Positions 5,989 to 7,798 of a stretch of DNA of 7,798 nt are shown in pieces. The DNA comes from Methylophilaceae bacterium UBA7525 (GTDB taxonomy: Bacteria > Pseudomonadota > Gammaproteobacteria > Burkholderiales > Methylophilaceae). Where the stretch lies: assembly GCA_002479405.1 (NCBI GenBank), contig DLMX01000004.1, forward strand, positions 472 through 8,269, read 5' to 3'. The translations under genes and the position numbers were made by a program. Position 1 is the stretch's first letter. Each line of letters begins with the position of its first letter. A model generated the notes under the pieces. That model saw only the letters and a program-made list of their open reading frames with translations. It was not told the DNA's origin and searched no databases.

Positions 5989-6396
5989 ATGGCTGTAGAA
6001 CGTACTTTATCCATCATCAAACCAGACGCAGTTGCCAAGAATGTGATCGGCAAGATCTATTCACGATTCGAAACCAATGGTTTGAAAATTGTTGCTGCCA
6101 AGATGGCGCAACTGTCCCAGGCCGAGGCAGAAGGCTTTTATGCTGTGCATAAAGAGCGTCCTTTCTTCAATGACCTGGTCAAGTTCATGATTTCCGGTCC
6201 AGTCATGATCCAGGTGCTGGAAGGCGAAAATGCGGTTGCGAAGAACCGTGAGCTGATGGGTGCAACCAACCCCAAGGAGGCCGCTGCCGGTACCATCCGT
6301 GCCGATTTCGCTGAAAGCATCGATGCCAACGCAGTGCATGGCAGCGATTCCGCAGAAAATGCCGCGATCGAAATCGCCTACTTCTTCGGTAAGTAA
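5989..6396 (+). CDS. ndk: Nucleoside diphosphate kinase
   Basis: Cytoplasmic enzyme that transfers the gamma-phosphate of ATP to other nucleoside diphosphates through a phosphohistidine, balancing NTP and dNTP pools. The 135-aa protein opens with ERTLSIIKPDAVAKNVIG. It contains LGATNP-like MGATNPKEAAAGTIRADF and the active-site NAVHGSDS, with catalytic His at residue 117, the same number as in E. coli Ndk. It ends at AYFFGK, several residues shorter than the usual 141-143 aa, lacking the common charged or aromatic tail after YFF; the active site is untouched. rlmN starts 6 bp after its stop, so the two are probably one transcript with the pilus lipoprotein gene behind. Confidence 0.97.
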   Translation: MAVERTLSIIKPDAVAKNVIGKIYSRFETNGLKIVAAKMAQLSQAEAEGFYAVHKERPFFNDLVKFMISGPVMIQVLEGENAVAKNRELMGATNPKEAAAGTIRADFAESIDANAVHGSDSAENAAIEIAYFFGK

Positions 6397-6402
6397 GTCT
6401 TA

Positions 6403-7509
6403 ATGACTGTCAATCTGCTCGATTTCAACCGGGCCCAGCTCGCCGAATATTTCAAGGGTATAGGCGAGAAGCCCTTTCGCGCCAAACAGTTGATGCGCTG
6501 GATGCATCACTTTGGCGTGAGTGATTTCGCGCAGATGACGGACATCGCCAAATCGCTGCGTGAGAAACTTGCCGCAGAGGCAAGTATCACGCCGCCCGAG
6601 GTGCAAATGGAGCAGGTTTCCGACGATGGTACGCGCAAGTGGCTGATAGGTACCGATGTCGGCAATGGTGTGGAAACCGTGTTCATCCCGGAAGATGATC
6701 GTGGCACATTGTGTGTTTCGTCCCAGGTGGGTTGTGCGCTCGAATGCACTTTCTGTTCAACCGGCCGCCAAGGGTTCAACCGCAATCTCAAGGTTTCGGA
6801 AATCATCGGTCAGCTCTGGCTGGCCAATCGCTCACTGCGTCAGGCTGATGGTTACGATATGTTGCCGCCTGGCGAGCGTATCATCAGTAACGTCGTCATG
6901 ATGGGCATGGGTGAGCCGTTGTCCAATTACGACAATGTCGTCACCGCCATGCAGATCATGCTCGATGACTCGGCCTATGGCCTCAGTCGTCGTCGCGTGA
7001 CCTTGTCCACATCCGGTCTGGTGCCGGCCATGGACAGACTGAAAGAGGATTGTCCGGTTGCGCTGGCCGTTTCTCTGCACGCGCCGAATGATGCCTTGCG
7101 TGATGAGATTGTGCCGATCAACAAGAAATATCCCTTGAGGGAATTGATGGCAGCCTGCCAACGTTATCTGGTTAAGGCTCCTCGTGATTTTGTGACTTTC
7201 GAATATGTGATGCTGGATGGTGTCAATGACTCGGTTGAGCATGCCCGGCAGTTGCTGGAAACGGTCAGGGATGTGCCGTGCAAATTCAATCTGATTCCCT
7301 TCAATCCATTTCCCAACAGCGGCTATCAGACTTCAAGGCCTGATAACATTCGTCGCTTCCGCGATATCCTGATGCAGGCCGGCTATGTGGTGACCACCAG
7401 AAAAACCCGTGGTGAAGATATCGATGCTGCCTGTGGGCAGCTGGCAGGCAAAGTGCAGGATAAAACCAAACGCAGTTCGCGTCGTATCCCTCTGGAGATT
7501 GTTGCATGA
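6403..7509 (+). CDS. rlmN: RlmN, dual-specificity 23S rRNA / tRNA adenine-C2 methyltransferase (radical SAM)
   Basis: Radical SAM enzyme that methylates C2 of A2503 in 23S rRNA and A37 in some tRNAs, affecting decoding fidelity. Length is 368 aa (E. coli 384). The N-terminal helical RNA-binding part (LAEYFKGIGEKPFRAKQLMRW) is followed by the [4Fe-4S] motif C111-ALE-C115-TF-C118. C104, seven residues ahead of C111, matches E. coli C118. C344 in DIDAACGQL matches the methyl-carrying C355. MMGMGEPLSNYDNV and the VSLHAPNDALRDEIVPINKKYP stretch (each split here by position only) are family hallmarks that bind SAM and substrate. No strong ribosome site precedes the ATG, so translational coupling to ndk is likely. 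The stop codon overlaps the next start in ATGA. Confidence 0.97.
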   Translation: MTVNLLDFNRAQLAEYFKGIGEKPFRAKQLMRWMHHFGVSDFAQMTDIAKSLREKLAAEASITPPEVQMEQVSDDGTRKWLIGTDVGNGVETVFIPEDDRGTLCVSSQVGCALECTFCSTGRQGFNRNLKVSEIIGQLWLANRSLRQADGYDMLPPGERIISNVVMMGMGEPLSNYDNVVTAMQIMLDDSAYGLSRRRVTLSTSGLVPAMDRLKEDCPVALAVSLHAPNDALRDEIVPINKKYPLRELMAACQRYLVKAPRDFVTFEYVMLDGVNDSVEHARQLLETVRDVPCKFNLIPFNPFPNSGYQTSRPDNIRRFRDILMQAGYVVTTRKTRGEDIDAACGQLAGKVQDKTKRSSRRIPLEIVA

Positions 7510-7798
7510 AGAAGTTGTGTGTGGTGTTTGCCATGATGTTGCTTGCGGGCTGTGCCAGTCAATCGAGCAACGACAGGGCTGATACCCAGAAACGCGATAG
7601 CGCACGCATTCATACGGAGCTTGGCGCTGGCTATTTCTCGCAGAACCAGATTGCGATCGCGCTGGAGGAATTTACGGAAGCCAGCAAGATCGACCCCGGT
7701 TATGCGCTGGCACACAATGGTCTGGGTATGGTCTATGCAGCTTTGGGGGAAGACGCCAAGGCTGATGCCAGTTTCAAGCGCGCCATCAGCCTGGAGCC
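7506..7798 (+). CDS. pilW: PilF/PilW-like TPR outer-membrane lipoprotein, type IV pilus assembly (5' part, truncated by window edge)
   Basis: The visible 97 residues start with a lipoprotein signal peptide (MKKLCVVFAMMLLAGC). The lipobox LAGC places the lipidated Cys at residue 16. TPR repeats follow from about residue 35: AGYFSQNQIAIALEEFTEAS, then YALAHNGLGMVYAALGE and ADASFKRAISLE. PilF/PilW proteins of this form are pilotins that help the PilQ secretin assemble in the outer membrane. Position directly after ndk-rlmN is the usual betaproteobacterial place for this gene. GGAG (7494-7497) lies 8 nt before the ATG, which overlaps the rlmN stop by 4 bp. The pilus role rests on context and family; another TPR lipoprotein is possible because the C-terminal part is not in the window. 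Confidence 0.85.
   Translation, partial: MKKLCVVFAMMLLAGCASQSSNDRADTQKRDSARIHTELGAGYFSQNQIAIALEEFTEASKIDPGYALAHNGLGMVYAALGEDAKADASFKRAISLE

Overview
The window looks like chromosomal DNA of a nitrogen-fixing betaproteobacterium, possibly Nitrosomonadales-like. The gene order rnr-rlmB / ndk-rlmN-pilW-type lipoprotein is typical core betaproteobacterial layout, and the NifA is the cysteine-containing, oxygen-responsive type found in alpha- and betaproteobacteria. Genus cannot be fixed from sequence alone.

Left part (1-2398, minus strand): the 5' end of nifB runs off the window edge, preceded by the complete regulator gene nifA. Between them lies a complete NifA-dependent promoter: two TGT-N10-ACA upstream activator sequences (UASs, one inside a perfect 12-bp-arm inverted repeat), an AT-rich spacer, and a near-perfect sigma-54 -24/-12 element. 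nifA itself carries a second, slightly degenerate sigma-54 element. Both sigma-54 elements overlap the codon that a longest-ORF reading would take as the gene start, so both genes are annotated here from shorter starts: nifB at 260 and nifA at 2094.

Middle (2399-2544): a tRNA-Leu(CAG) gene on the minus strand, with its own strong sigma-70 promoter reaching into the first codons of rnr. The nif block starts just past the 3' end of this tRNA, a position typical of acquired islands, although no attachment repeat is visible inside the window.

Right part (2538-7798, plus strand): two compact housekeeping units. The first is rnr (RNase R) and rlmB (23S rRNA Gm2251 methyltransferase), 21 bp apart. 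The second is ndk, rlmN and a pilF/pilW-like TPR lipoprotein, with 6 bp and then a 4-bp ATGA overlap between genes; the last gene is cut by the window edge. A perfect 10-bp-arm hairpin lies between the two units. These genes serve RNA decay, rRNA/tRNA modification, nucleotide balance and probably type IV pilus assembly, and have no functional link to nitrogen fixation.

I see no undescribed multi-gene system. The points of real interest are regulatory: the two sigma-54 promoters that redefine gene starts, the composite UAS/hairpin, the missing visible enhancer for nifA, and the divergent tRNA-Leu/rnr start.
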